Shown here one piece after another: positions 20,040 through 33,500 of a stretch of DNA of 35,229 nt (positions are counted from its first letter, which is position 1; each line of letters opens with the position of its first letter). This DNA is from Acanthaster planci (Eukaryota > Echinodermata > Asteroidea > Valvatida > Acanthasteridae). The stretch covers positions 671,222 through 706,450 of the forward strand of contig NW_019091390.1 of NCBI RefSeq assembly GCF_001949145.1. Direction: 5' to 3'. Position numbers and translations under genes: made by a program. The notes beneath the pieces are model-generated. The model made no database searches. It saw nothing but the letters and a program-made list of their open reading frames with translations, and was not told the DNA's origin.

Positions 20040-23000
20040 TCATCTTGAAAATACATTTTTCTTCCATCCGAATACTTTCCTGATTATATACAAACACAGT
20101 TCATTAGTAATTTTTTTCCAGAGTGAAAATTAGGCGTGTTGAATTAGACATCACTTCGATACCCATCAAACGAGAATACATAAAATTACTCAAATCATTT
20201 GGTTATGAATCTCAAAAATAGACACCACTGTGAAGACACCTCTCAGAATATGATTTACAATTAGCATTATTGAAAGAAAAAGTGCATAATAGTGGTCCCT
20301 TATCGCTTAGTGATGGAGGCTCTGGTCCTAAAGCGACAACTCCATTGCCATGACAACACACGAGAAGTAGAATGGAATGGAATTTTTATTTTTCTACTCA
20401 CAAAAAAACAGTTCCTTCTCCCACTGTCTGAGAGAGACACTGAAATATTCCAATTCAGGAGAATGGTTGTGTTAGATTCTGGGTAGGCCACTAAAGTGTA
20501 AACTGATTCGGTAAGACAATACTGCAGTGGGCCTCGCACTCTTGGAAAAGTGAAACGTGCATGTGCAATGCCTTTGACCAATAGGGTGCTCTGATTTGCC
20601 AAATGCACCTGCGCCACAGGTTGAAGAATGCAAATGAGTTTGGTGCACTGCCACTGCTGTTACAAGGTCTCCTTGGTTTAATCTCGTTGGATTTTTAGCT
20701 ACAGCATCCATTTTTAATGTGGTCACAATGCAATGAATACATGTACATGTAGGTTAACCAGTCAACGTCGGATTTTCTTACCCGAAAAAGCTGCGGATTT
20801 TAAAAAGGCGGATTTTACCCACATTCTTCAACCTTGCAACTGTGCTTTGGCCCAACAAAGCACGACGTGTTAATACGTCAACCGCGCAAACAAAAAAAAG
20901 AATTCTTAAATGCAAGTACACGGCCTCCGTGGAACAAATAAGGTAAAGTATACATGTGTTTACACATCACCTGATGATTAAATAACATTATTTCCACACT
21001 AAATGTATGCATCGAAACAAATAAAATGGTTCAATTACAAGTACTCCATCTACACTGTACTGACTATTTGAAGAAAGACAAAATCATGTAGTTACTGTTA
21101 AGTTTTTTAAAAATAATCTTGGCCACTATATCACTCCACTGTGGTAAGCACTGATTACCTGGTAAAATTCACTAATAACTGAATGGTTAAACAATTTAGA
21201 CAATCATAACCACCTTCAATCATAAAAATACGAGATTTGAATTTCTAATTGCACAAAATCAAAGTCAAAAACAAACACTGAAAGTAAAGCTGACATCATT
21301 AGGGTGGTACCTCTTAATTAACTGAGCAATCAGAATGAGTCAAGATACCATACTGCCACTCTATCCTCCTAATCTCAACCCTTCAAACCCCTTTCAAAGT
21401 TTTGTCTCTTTGCTTTTAATTAATCTGCATCGGCACGCGTTTATGGCGATCATTGACATGGAGCACGCTGAGTACGCGTAACAAATTTATCGCTTCATGT
21501 ATGGTCTTTGTGTACATGCAGAACACATGCAAGAACCTTTTTGAAAAACTTACTACCATCTGTCTTTCTTTTGCCGCTTGGGGGTGCACTTCAACTCGGG
21601 GCGGATTGCCCAGAGTAAAACACACACGTGGCAAAATCTCTGAAGTAATCTTCTCTTCAGTACCGCGCGGCACAGCCTCATGTTTGCTTTCTTTTGCTCC
21701 AGGAAAAGCATCTGGATGGTGCCTCTTGCTTCACGGCACTCCTCTAATTTGCTCTGCTTAAGCCAGTAAGAACAGTGCAGCAGAACACTTGATAAGTTGA
21801 CAATGTCATGGGCTTTGCTCCTAAGATGGCCATTTTGGACCATGCTTCCCAAACACACTTCATTTACTGAATGCTCTGCAGTGAGAAGGAGCCTGACTAC
21901 ATCGCTACAATGACAGGAATAGCATCACTTTGAAAAAATATTTTTCATTCAGACAAAGAGAGGTGACATGACTTCTTATTCATAATTTGGAACTACCTCT
22001 CAGAAGACACAGATGGTAAACCTCTAATTTGCCCCTCATGCGTCATCTTCGTTCCCATACATATCACACTTTTAGACAGTTTTACAGGAAATGCCTTGCT
22101 CTTGATTCAAGATGGCTAACTGATAAACAAGACTTGTATTATGCTGCGGTACATGAAATTGAGAGAAGCATGCATTTTGGAAAGTCACAGCATCCCTATT
22201 GGTCAAACAGACAATTATATGTGCCAGACATAAGTACATTAGTAGGGTAGCACCACAGCAAACATGTCTGACTGTGATTGCTGACTTGGTCTATCGTTTG
22301 ACACTCACCTCTTACATGTACACCTGAATCTAACAATCAAAGGGGTTGTTACATTTTGTATGCACAGAAATTTCGATTTGACAGTGGACACACATATCCA
22401 GCTCGCAACAAACCTCACATTTTGACAGAGCACATTACAGTTATACAATTCAACATGATCACACATTGCATATACATGTACCGTGCAGACACAGTAAGGC
22501 ACGTGAATCATTTTAAGTGCTCTCACAGACTTTAGAACACCCCAGCCGGCTTGGCCTTTAAGAAAATTCTTATTTGCTTGAATAATGCACGTACATTTGA
22601 TATTTCCTGGCCACTTCGGATTTTGCCCTCGTCCATAATTAGATTTCTCAAAATACATGCAACAGACAGCCTTTACAAAAACAAGTCTGCGACCTGACTG
22701 TCTGAAATTTTGGGGCTACTTAATGAAATTTGCCCAATTGTGACAAATTCTCCAAAAAAAAAAAATAGTTTGATAACAAAAAAGTTACTTTGCCCACATA
22801 TGTTTTCAACGGAGGGTCAAGAAACTCTGTTTCCAGATTCATTAATTGTATATCAAACTTTGACACAGGTCAGACACCCTCACTAGATCAACTGCTGTAC
22901 ACACTTTTTTTGCAAGGTAATGTTTTAAACCTCCTTTGCACTGTATCTACAAGTACTGAATGCAAGCAGAATCCTCAAGGGGAAATCACTCATTTGCACT

Positions 23001-23491
23001 GGATGGGCCTCTTCAAGCTACTGCCAGCCACGTGGGAATAAAAACACTGCTGAATTTCATAACCTTCGCACCAAACACTGGCACCGTCAGATAAAAAAAA
23101 CAATCCACTACATTGAAATTGTGCTTTCATTTCTCACACTGTCTAAAATAGGAAGTGCATGCCACAAACGACAATTCTTTCTGCACTCGCCTTGAATGAC
23201 TGTGTCAGCATTGAAATTACAGTCACTGTGCTTCATACATGTACTGTGCGTTCAGTTCCGCAGACTCTGTAAAAGTTCTGGAATGTGAAGTACTACAAGA
23301 CAGTGTCTGAAGAATGAACACAAATCACCTGAGTACACACTAAAAAATACAGACATTGAGAGTCATGAACCATTAAAAAAGACAGATGCCTACAGATCAT
23401 GGAATAAGCCATTTGCGAGTTAAATTTGAATAAAATCTGGTGCACTGAGTTATCCAACTGCACATGAACATAACGATTTGAATTCCCCAGA

Positions 23492-23679
23492 CTAAGGACA
23501 CTGTTGCTATACCTTGTGATTCGGGGCAAGCTTTTGCATAGCGACCACCATCTCTGGAATGGACTGGTTCCTTTGTGCCCTTCTTTTCCATTGAGAACAG
23601 TGTATTGTTGCAAGGCATCTCTTATGTAACTAAGCAAAAGCTTGCCTGGAATCACGAGGTATGGCAACAGTGGTTTTAG
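23492..23679. mobile_element. 188-bp inverted-repeat element (MITE-like)
   Basis: The left end CTAAGGACACTGTTGCTATA faces inward-read right end CTAAAACCACTGTTGCCATA. The match continues through CCTTGTGATTC/CCTCGTGATTC and GGCAAGCTTTTGC over about 50 bases. There is no coding capacity. TAAGGA occurs at the left end and again just outside the right end, so the exact border is unsure. Confidence 0.6.
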
Positions 23680-23849
23680 TAAGGAGAATTAAAGTTGTAC
23701 TATTCACGTGAATTAAAGAACTCAGTGTACCAGATTTGGGTCAAAGTCAACTCAGAAAAAGCTTATCACATTTGCTTAAATTGCATAAAAGATTAGCATG
23801 TACCATAGTGCACCTTGTTCCTGTTCATATTATCGAATAAATAAATCAA

Positions 23850-23910
23850 CATCAATCAAACTGGTAGGATTGAACTTGTGACTTCATTTCAATGGTGGGC
23901 GAGACATTTA
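23850..23910 (-). mobile_element. possible tRNA-derived SINE remnant
   Basis: On the minus strand AAGTTCAATCCTACC resembles a B box, preceded by GTCTCGCCCACCATTG. No clear A box is seen. Confidence 0.3.
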
Positions 23911-24562
23911 ACTGCAAAGAGAGCGAATAAAAAAGATTCTCCTTGGGGCATAAACGTTGGTCTCTAGTCACTTGTTTTAGATTTAATGTGGCCCACTGGT
24001 AAACTTTGGTATAAAGAGACCGAACAAGGAAGAGTGTAAAAACTCCATGCTGGGATAAGAACTTTTAACTACAATCTTGAATTGACATCAGCAACATGTA
24101 TGCTGCTCCTCGAAATTCCTCAAACTGGCTCGGCGGAAGGTGAAAAAGCTTAATTAACATGTATGCATTTAAAGAAAAGTATCACCAAAAAGAAAATATT
24201 AAAATTACATGTACTTGAGACCCTTGCGGCAAATGCCGTTGATTAACAATTACAAATATACAAATAATTTTTTCATTGGTAGTCGAGACTCTTGATTCCT
24301 TGTACTCAAATAAAAAAGAGACGGACTTTTGCTTCCTTTCCTGCGGGACAAAAGTGAAATAAAGTGTGAATACAATTTCTCACATTTTGTAAATGTACAT
24401 GTACATGTATAAGTGCCATGAAAACGGGCCAGAGATAATTGCAAAAGTGACTAAAAAACAGATACAGACGGATACACATCCGAGCAAAATGGACAAACCA
24501 ACTTCAATACAACTTTTTACCTACCTCCTTCAAATTTTAACTGTTGGCGGAAACGGTAGCAT

Positions 24563-27500
24563 TCATATCCGGCCATCTTTCACATCTCCCATCATGCCCC
24601 AGAGGTCAAAGATGAATTCCTCAGGGAATTCCAGCTCTCCGAGCTGTTCTTCCACCGCCGCCATAAAGTCCGAAAAGTCTGACTTGCCTTTGAATAACCC
24701 CACCAGAGTCTCCGCTGTAAAAAGACACAAGACATCAGTCCAACTCGCAGTCAGGATTGGTGAAGCTCTTTTGCCCCCACATACTCAATAAGCCAGCTCA
24801 CTATGCACCCACACATCAAGACTTGGCAGGGGTCCTTTCATGATAAGGAATTTGCCAAGTATTTCAAGCAAAAAATCATGACAGACACCAGTAAAATTTA
24901 CGAAATGTTCTTGACCAGATCTGCAGCACATGTAGCTGAAACTGTTAAAAAAAAACTACGGAAAGCACCACATTTCAAGGTATTTTATATCCTTCAACTC
25001 TCACGCAAATGAAAAAAATTCCATTTTTCTTGTGACTGACAGAAAAGTTGCAGAATGCAAATTTGGTAAATCTGGTTGCCGCTGTGCTCAAAAGACTCGT
25101 GTGTTCTACTGACCCCCCCCCCAAAAAAAAGATCAAATCTTGTGCACACAATCAGTCAGAATCAGAATTTGAAATTTATTTGAAAGTCACTAGACTAATA
25201 ATCCACTGGCTAATAAAATTTACTGGACCCAAACCATTTTTTCAAGACCCATGCAACGTTTTCACCAGCTGTACAGCTGTTTTTTTTCTATTAAACTGGA
25301 TGAATGTAAGATTTTTAACCTGCTCTCACATGAGATGAACAAATCACACCAACACTGGCCATGCACGAGTGCTGCCAAAAAGGTTCCAGTTTGTACAATT
25401 AACTTTTTACAGGTTCGCCAGTGTTATTCAGCCAAGAATAACAATGGTCAAAAATGATAGACCACTGCACTTGCGTAGTCACTGGCTGCCATGAGACTGA
25501 CATCAATGTCAATGGACATGGTCCAGCGGTCCAGTATGTGAACTTCAAACCCTGAGGACAGTTAAATGCATGTATACGAGCTTCACGTGTGAATGGTACA
25601 GGCTGGCCTCATCACAGGAAGTTTAGGCTTCAAACTGTACTTTCTATGAGGCTTTGCCTGAATATGTAGAGGGAAAGGAACAGAACTTGGAGGGTAACAT
25701 GGAATAAATAGGGCTACACTTACACGTATGTACATGTACGGTCGGTGTTCATCAAGGACAGTTACTATTTTGGCTTTTTTCACCACAAATGGCAATGCTT
25801 AGCACGAGGTCAAACAGCTGTATTAAAACTGCGTACCATCCAAAACCTTTACATAGATCCACGAATCATGCCACAAAAAATGATCTAATGTTGTAAGCTA
25901 CATCTCTGACAGTGACTTGGGCAACAGGGCAAGGGGCAAAGGAAATATGAGAATGTGTTTTAAAGGAGGTCTGGGAACTAATTCGCTTCCCTCAAAAAGC
26001 AGGTAAAAAGCCGGAAAATTCAGCTTCACTCCTCAGAAAGGCCATAAAATGAAGAACAATATGAATAAAATAATATGAAGACATTTCCCATTCCCTTCCA
26101 CATCCCACACCCCCCCCCCAAAAGGAGGTTCTAGATCTGCCAATGCACTGCACCTGCAGTGCGGGTTTTTATTGCACATGTATTCAGTAAATTACAGGTA
26201 GGCCTATCACAGACTAGAAAGAAACCTGACCTTTTGACATCAAAAGGCAAAGTACAAGCAGAAGTGGTTGAAGATAAACAGTATAAAAAAAAACAAAAAC
26301 GCGGCAGAGTGTGTTATCAGTGAGCCGACTCTAAACCATTTTGTTTGAGATCTCTGTGATTGTGCTGGGACCTCACATAGACACCCTTCATTCAAAATGA
26401 CCTTGCTGTGACAGACACTTTGAAAACATTTCACAACTGCCCAAAACTGAAACCAGTCCATCAACCCACCCCAAATATGGTCGCTAGAAGGCTCTGAAAC
26501 CAACCTCACGCAAACGCAGCAGAGACAATACAGTATTTCCAAATGAATTCACAGAAAACACAGTGAACTTGCTTCACAGACGCAGGTAGAATTCAGGCCT
26601 AGAGCTTACATGGCCCATGAAACTGTAAACGATCAAAACTGGTTCTGCAGTGAGGAAGACTAGTCATGTGCATCCCTCGATGCTGCAGATAACGCATTTT
26701 TATCAATCCTTGAAGGGTCTAAAACCTGCTCTCCACGTGAACCAGCAAATGCCGGCTATCACTAGAATGAAACAATTGGGGGCTTGTGGTTCCTTGCTGT
26801 CATACATGTATGCGCAGATATCAAAATTATGTGATCCTACAAATTGTTTGAATCATTCACTCTGCTACCCTTGTTTAATTACTCCATTTTATCTCATTCA
26901 GAATATTTAATTCCATGCACATTTTACAACTGTTTTTTCTTACATGTGATTTGTATTTTCAATATTTTGTTTTAACCTTGTTTTTCAAAAATATAAATCA
27001 GCGCACAACATTTGTTTGGAATAAACTTTTTAATTCCCCTTTAGTCAAAACTGGACTAAGCGAATATTACTTTCACTTTAACTCTTAAATGGAAATTAGT
27101 TTTATACACAAACTAAACCACTCCGGAATTCATTCCATTTACAAGCATATCAGGACAGAGTCATACATGTACATACCCAGAACAGGCTTGCAACTGGGAA
27201 TTCAGAACAAAACTATGAAATTCTATGAAAAACTATGAAATTCTATGAAAAACTATGAAATCCCAGACTTTAACACAGTGTTTTCCAATTTGCAATAACA
27301 CACACGAGAAGTGAAAATGGGGACAAGCTGATCTGAGGAAGAGTTGCATTCTAAATAGAAAAGATTTCTGAGGCCAAATTAAACTGGAACATACCGAGGG
27401 TTTCATCCCGGATCCCGATGTAGCTTTCAAGCAGATCGTCACACTTGGTGGCTGCAATGGTCTCAAATTTGTTGGGCTGGAAAGGAACGAGGAGAAGTGA

Positions 27501-30500
27501 TGAAGAGGGGAGAAGCTGGTTAAAATGCCACAGGCAGACAACCACAAGGAGGAGTGGTACTGGAATGTAAATAATACATGTATTATAGATGTCTGTTACC
27601 CATATTGCACTAATTTTAAGAAGCAATGGTAATAATGGAAGTTTTAGGAAGCAACTTAAGAAATTTCTTAGGAGACATTATTCTTAATGTTTCACACCGA
27701 TTCAGTAATTAGTTATTTGAATTTAATAATGATGTGAATGCGGAAATGAATTGAATAATGTGATTGTGAATTGAACTGAATAGGATTTCTGCAAATGTTA
27801 CTAAAGATATTCATTTTTGTGAGTCACAGTACATACATTTTTCTTAATGCTTAACCCTAACAGTCCTCAATCCTTCACCTGTTGGAGGATTGAGGACTGT
27901 TAGGCTTAAGGTATATTAATTGTCAGTTGGTTTTTATTTACATGTTTGTGATTCTCTCGTACAGCGTTTGAGATTTTTAATGTACTGGTAAGATGCTACA
28001 TGTATATCAAGAATACATTATTTTTATTATTATATGAAAAATGGTGTTCTGTATACATGTAGTGTATGTACATGTAATCTATGTGACTACTGGTACATGT
28101 TTACATGTACATACATGTACTGCTGAACTTCAAGTTGGTTGAATCATTTGTAATTTCCTGAGATACATGTGGGTAAAATTTTCCAGAAATTAGGGGCCCC
28201 TGCTACATCTGACCTTTGGTATTTGCAATGGAAATATCACCTGCATTGATTTCAAACTATTACTATTTGTTTGGCAGGTAATTTGCATTAATTCATCACT
28301 CCTGGAAATTAGAAAATGTGTTTTGAACTTACAAAATCATATGTCAGATGTGGCAGGGATACGAAAAAAAAAGGGATCCTTAATTTCCGGAATTACCCCT
28401 GGACCAGTAAGTACATCTAGACACACAGCACATGTCTGACTGAACAAAATGTACATGCATACAACTTGTGTAAACGTCCATTGTGACACATGAAAATGTA
28501 GAGACACCAAGCCAAGATATGAGGAAATAAATTGCCCCAAAATTCATGTCCATAATATACAGTATGCCGCGGTAATGGGCTATTCATTGACTCATGGGAG
28601 AATGAACCGGGACAATTGTCAACCAGCAAGCTTTTTGGAAGTCGGTGAACCGCCGTCCATTCACAGATCTGGAAATCCTGAGTTACCGTATAAAAGAGAG
28701 ACAGACAGAATGGGATTTTATAGCAGCAGTCCATAAAAGTCACATAAACAAAGCACGCCATCTTTCAGTTACATTCCTGTGACGGAGACCATGGCTCCTT
28801 CTTTTGACAGAAATATTTGACGGATGGCAATCTTCCTGTAAGACCCACAAGTGGTGTGCTAAGATGACATACAAGTAACTGCGGTTTGAATGATATGCAC
28901 ACATGGAAGATGCGGCTTTAAAAACTTAACAAAGAAGTTAGGACAATGAAAAACTGTGAATTTACGGGGTGTCTGAATTCTCTCGTAAATGTCTACAATT
29001 ACACCAACATTGCACCTATTATTTGTGTTCAAAGCACTGTACCAAAAGGTTACAAAACACAACTGACAAGACTTCTAAAATGTAACAATCTTAGGTAGAA
29101 AAGACTAAATTCTGGAATCAATAAAAAATACTCAACAAATCACATTCCCATCAAGGGCTCTGGTGACAGCTATTTGTTATTTAGCTCTCATGGGACAGAT
29201 TTTGTATATTTGTTGGCCATGTCTGCATTCACATCATGCATGGGCACATTTGCCACAACTGTGCTTGCAATGATCCTAGCAATACGTTGCCCACAATGCT
29301 TTGCATTTCCTTTCCACTATTTGAGAATGAGGCATTTAGTTGCCAGAAGCATCCTCGGAGAGAGCAGCATGCTTGCATGCACCAGTGAAAAATATCTACT
29401 GTTAAAAACAGCTTCATTCAGCCTTACCCCGACTCTCCATTTGAAGCAGAAATGTATGTATGAGGCCTTGCAGGACGATGAGCCTCAAATTTCCAGGAAA
29501 AAAATCCGAGAAGTTTGAAATCCAAAGCTGAACTCACCTCTTCCTTGACTATCTCAGCCGGCCCCTTGCTGTGTAACCGCAACGTCTCCCTACCCGTCTT
29601 CACCTGGTTCTCGGTTGGCGTGGCGGCCACTGGTGGGGCCATTACCGGGGTGGCCGAACGGGGCGCGATTTTGGCTGCACACAAAAACAGAGATCACGTG
29701 AGGTGTTGCTTTTCATCATTCTTCATGCGTAATGTTGTAGCAATCTTGAAACTTGCGCCAATTTATTGCACTCCGTCCAGACTTGATTTGCCTTTGAATA
29801 CATCCATTGATAGGATAATCAATTCCGGGGGGGGGGAGTGCAATCAATTTGTGCAAGAGTCAAGGTTACGCTGAACCCTGCTGAAGGAACACTGCCCTGT
29901 GCACATTTCCAACTTCGGATTACTTCCAAGTATAAAAATAATCAGTAATCTTGAAAGAAGAATTGTCAAACATAAAAATTGCCTAATTTAGCCCGTTTTG
30001 GGCGAGACAATTGAGGTTTAACACAGTTTGGCATACTTACATGCACTACATGTACATTCCTGATTGTCCCAATGCGTAATGGTACACAGGAATGATCCCT
30101 GTATACATGGATCATTCTACCGGTGTGAATTAGGGGTCCGATTTTTTCCGTGTCCCTCTCCTGTCTGACACGTACCGTTACATGGACTACTTTGCGAGTT
30201 CAGAACACATGCTCTAATTTTTCCAAGAGTGACGAATTAATGCAAATTAACTGTCAAGCAAATAGAAATGCTTGTACCGTAGTTTGAAATCAATCTGTCA
30301 AATTACACAGGTCAGGGATAACAGGGATCCTGACTTCATAGAATGACCCACATTTACAAGTATTGTGCAAGTACATGCACACTTCATTATGCATTACTGG
30401 TTGGTTACTTGTCCAGTTACGTACATGTACATGTGTGAGATATTTGAATAGCCTACATGTACTTGTATGTCCCATTAAGAGGCTTTATTGTTCCAGCTTA

Positions 30501-33500
30501 ATGATGTGCATGAGTCAATTCCCATCCTAATTCTAAGTCATCAAAATCAAGCAGTGGCTACTGCAACCCCTACCAGATTTTGTTTGCGCATCTGCAAATG
30601 CCAATTCATGTGAAAGCAGTACCGGCACACTCTATCCTGCTTTGTAAGAATATATTATTCACAATAATAGTCAGTCTATTTGCATAGCCACCGTGGCATC
30701 TGGTCTCAGAATCTCCAATAAATACCGTACAAGCACTGTGCACAACTGACAGGTGTACAGGTATACTGTACGTGTACTGGTACCGTCTTTACAAATGCAA
30801 CTTATGCGCATTTACATTGTAGTGTTCAACAGCAGAGCACGTGATGAAGATGGATTGTCGATGTACATGTACATGTAGATGAATAATCATGGACAGAATG
30901 GAGGGACATGTATAAGAACACATACGACCACATGTTTGTGCATATATTTATCTACACGTAGCTCAGTGAGTGGACCCACACAAGACGCACATGTACAATG
31001 TACGTGTAACTATGCTAATACATGTATGTATGTACATGTATTTATATTGTATGTACATGTTCATGTATGTACATGTACGTACTAGTATATCAAATCTGCC
31101 CATATATTGTACGTCATACTAAACACAATCCACTTTGTCCGTCATCAGAGAAGCAGCGCTAAGACTTTTTTTCATAGTCCATCTCTGTCTTCAAGAAATT
31201 TGTTAGAATTGTTTTCATATTCATCCCGAATATCTTTGTACAAATCAAGCTCATACACTGTACCGTGCAAGAGCGTACCGTACAATCAGTTCTTGTATCC
31301 AACCTGTCCCTTCAGGTACCAAAATCTAAAAAAATGAACTGTTTCCAGATTCAATTCAATTACAGTAAACCACAGAGTTCACACTGTATTTGAATATAAA
31401 CTTCTGTTATCAATTCATGGCCAACTGAACTTTGTACTCATAATTTTTACATTCCTTTTAGTAACCCAGTCTGGGACAGTGTACATGTACATTGCTGTAC
31501 ACATATTTACATGGTGCATTGTGTCTACATGTATGCATGAACTACATTTTGTCCAGGTAACCAAATTGCCAGAGCACACATGCACAGTACCAGTTTACAT
31601 GTACCGGTAACAGGCTCCATGTACATGGGTATGTATTTACATGTATCCATGATCTTGATGTAATGTACACTAGGAGTTACTCCGTAAATAAGGAACACGA
31701 GCCATCTTTATTGTGGTCTTAAAATAAATTGGAAGGTTCCCTTGAATTGTCCCAATCCCTAATTTTTCTTTTCACGGACGTAGTGGAGTGCCAAAGTTAT
31801 ACAAGGGGAAGGGAAGAAAGCAAGAACAAAAGAGAAGAAATTGCCTTGTGAGATAAAGATGTTAGGACATTTTTTTAGCATGAGACAAGAATCCTCTCAG
31901 AAAAGACAACACAGAAAACCGAGGGGATCTTGAAGGTGGACCGTATGGTGAGGGTAACTTTAAAACCATATGGGTGGTTGGGGGAGGGGTGTTTTGGACG
32001 TCCCTAAAAGCCAGCAATACCTGTGCGTGTGTATTTGGTAAGCCTGTTTTCAATTTGGGGCTAAAATTTAAAATGCCAACACTTACATATACCTATGTAA
32101 TTCAACACTGAGTGGGAGGGAACCCCAGGAGAAATTGTTTGGAAGGAAACCCGCACAATTAATCAGGGATTGGTGGCCTAAACCTGCTGATTGTAACAGG
32201 CAGGGTTTAAGGTTGAATTCACAAGAGACAGAAGGCAGCACTGTACATGTGTACTATGATGCCATCTCATTGCCCGAGGGAACAAATTAGATTCAATGTG
32301 TGCTCCTTAATGAGTGACATTTTGAGGTCTTCGGCAGAGCCGTGTGCGAGGCAATACAAATGTTAGCTAGATTTCACGCTTGTTGGGGTATTGTCATTTC
32401 TGTGCTGATTCTAAAAAAACCAGTATCAATGAAGAATTTTGGTTTTTCCATCACATTTTTAAAATCTTAGACGTCGTAAGAACACACCTTGCCATTTTTA
32501 TATTTACAGTGTACATGTACATGTACTTCATACAAAACAAATACCTTTAATAGCCCTGCGTACAAGCCCAGAAAAGAAATGGAAACTATGAAAATACAGG
32601 ACACAAAAATTGCTTCCCTAAAAGTGATCATGAAACAATCATGTGGCGCAATGCCTATTTTCCAATCTTTGGGGCCTACCGGTATTTCATAACAACCTGG
32701 TACATGTAACCTCCATAACGCTTGCAGTTTACATGTAAATCTAAAATGGAAAATAGTCAGTCGTAGTTGGAATACATGAACAAAACTGCCTTGTCTAAAT
32801 TTCCAGTTATTTACAGAATAGTCAGAAATTAAACAGTCAAGGAAAACAAAATGGTCTGCACCAGTGGAAATAAGAAGACACATCTGCATGTTAATATCTT
32901 CATCCAGGGTCAGTTTGAATCATTTAAGATCAATCATGACTATTCATGCTGCTACAGGCACCTCCCCTGGCAAGACCAAAGTACTAGTTCTTAGAAATGA
33001 TGCATATTGTCAAATAAAGCATCATGAAGGTACATACATGTATACACATACAAGTACATGAATATGTGTACATTTACAGCACATTTTCAGATTGTGTCTT
33101 TAACAAATTTTATCATTTGTTTATTGAATAAAGATCTATGCAAGCCATATTACACCGTCCATTACTTGTGTGTGTACATGTGTACAATTTGGTGAAGAAC
33201 AATATCTGGCGGAGAAAAAGCAACTTAACCCTAACCGCTAAGCATATTCTTTGGCTTACATTACACAGTACTACAAAATACTAAGTAATAGTCTGAGCCT
33301 GAAGGACCTAGCGCTACAGATTACTACTTCTGGCTAGGTTACTTCCATTGTTACTATTACAGAGAACAATAAAGCCATGCATTCATATTGCCACAGCACT
33401 GTATGGTACATTGTCTTATCTATTGTATTTTATGGCTTGTGAAAACAATAAGGCTGTGTCTTCTTCCAAGCGACAGCACTTAGTACTACATTTTACTACA

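Larger units (their letters stand above)
20040..24562 (-). other. probable long 3' UTR of GIPC gene plus flanking DNA
   Basis: No coding exon was recognised in 4.5 kb. The stretch holds an inverted-repeat element (23492-23679), a SINE-like head (23850-23910), and TACATGTACATGTA palindromes near 20740 and 24395. CCAATAGGG-containing blocks near 20580 and 22205 are inverted copies of each other. How much of this is transcribed is inference. Confidence 0.4.

Noticed and set aside
29174-29518. 114-codon plus-strand frame with hydrophobic residues
   Set aside because: It lies in a GIPC intron with no recognisable family, no supporting splice sites and ordinary non-coding composition.
32467-32889. 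140-codon minus-strand frame
   Set aside because: The translated sequence is low in charged residues and spans TACATGTA repeats. It has no recognisable domain and looks like chance.
27990-33185. CRISPR-like array from repeated TACATGTA words
   Set aside because: The repeats are short, palindromic, irregularly spaced and in animal introns.
33226-33240. Telomeric repeat (TTAACCCTAACC; also the last bases of the window)
   Set aside because: Only about two TTAGGG-type units occur at each place, too few for interstitial telomeric sequence.
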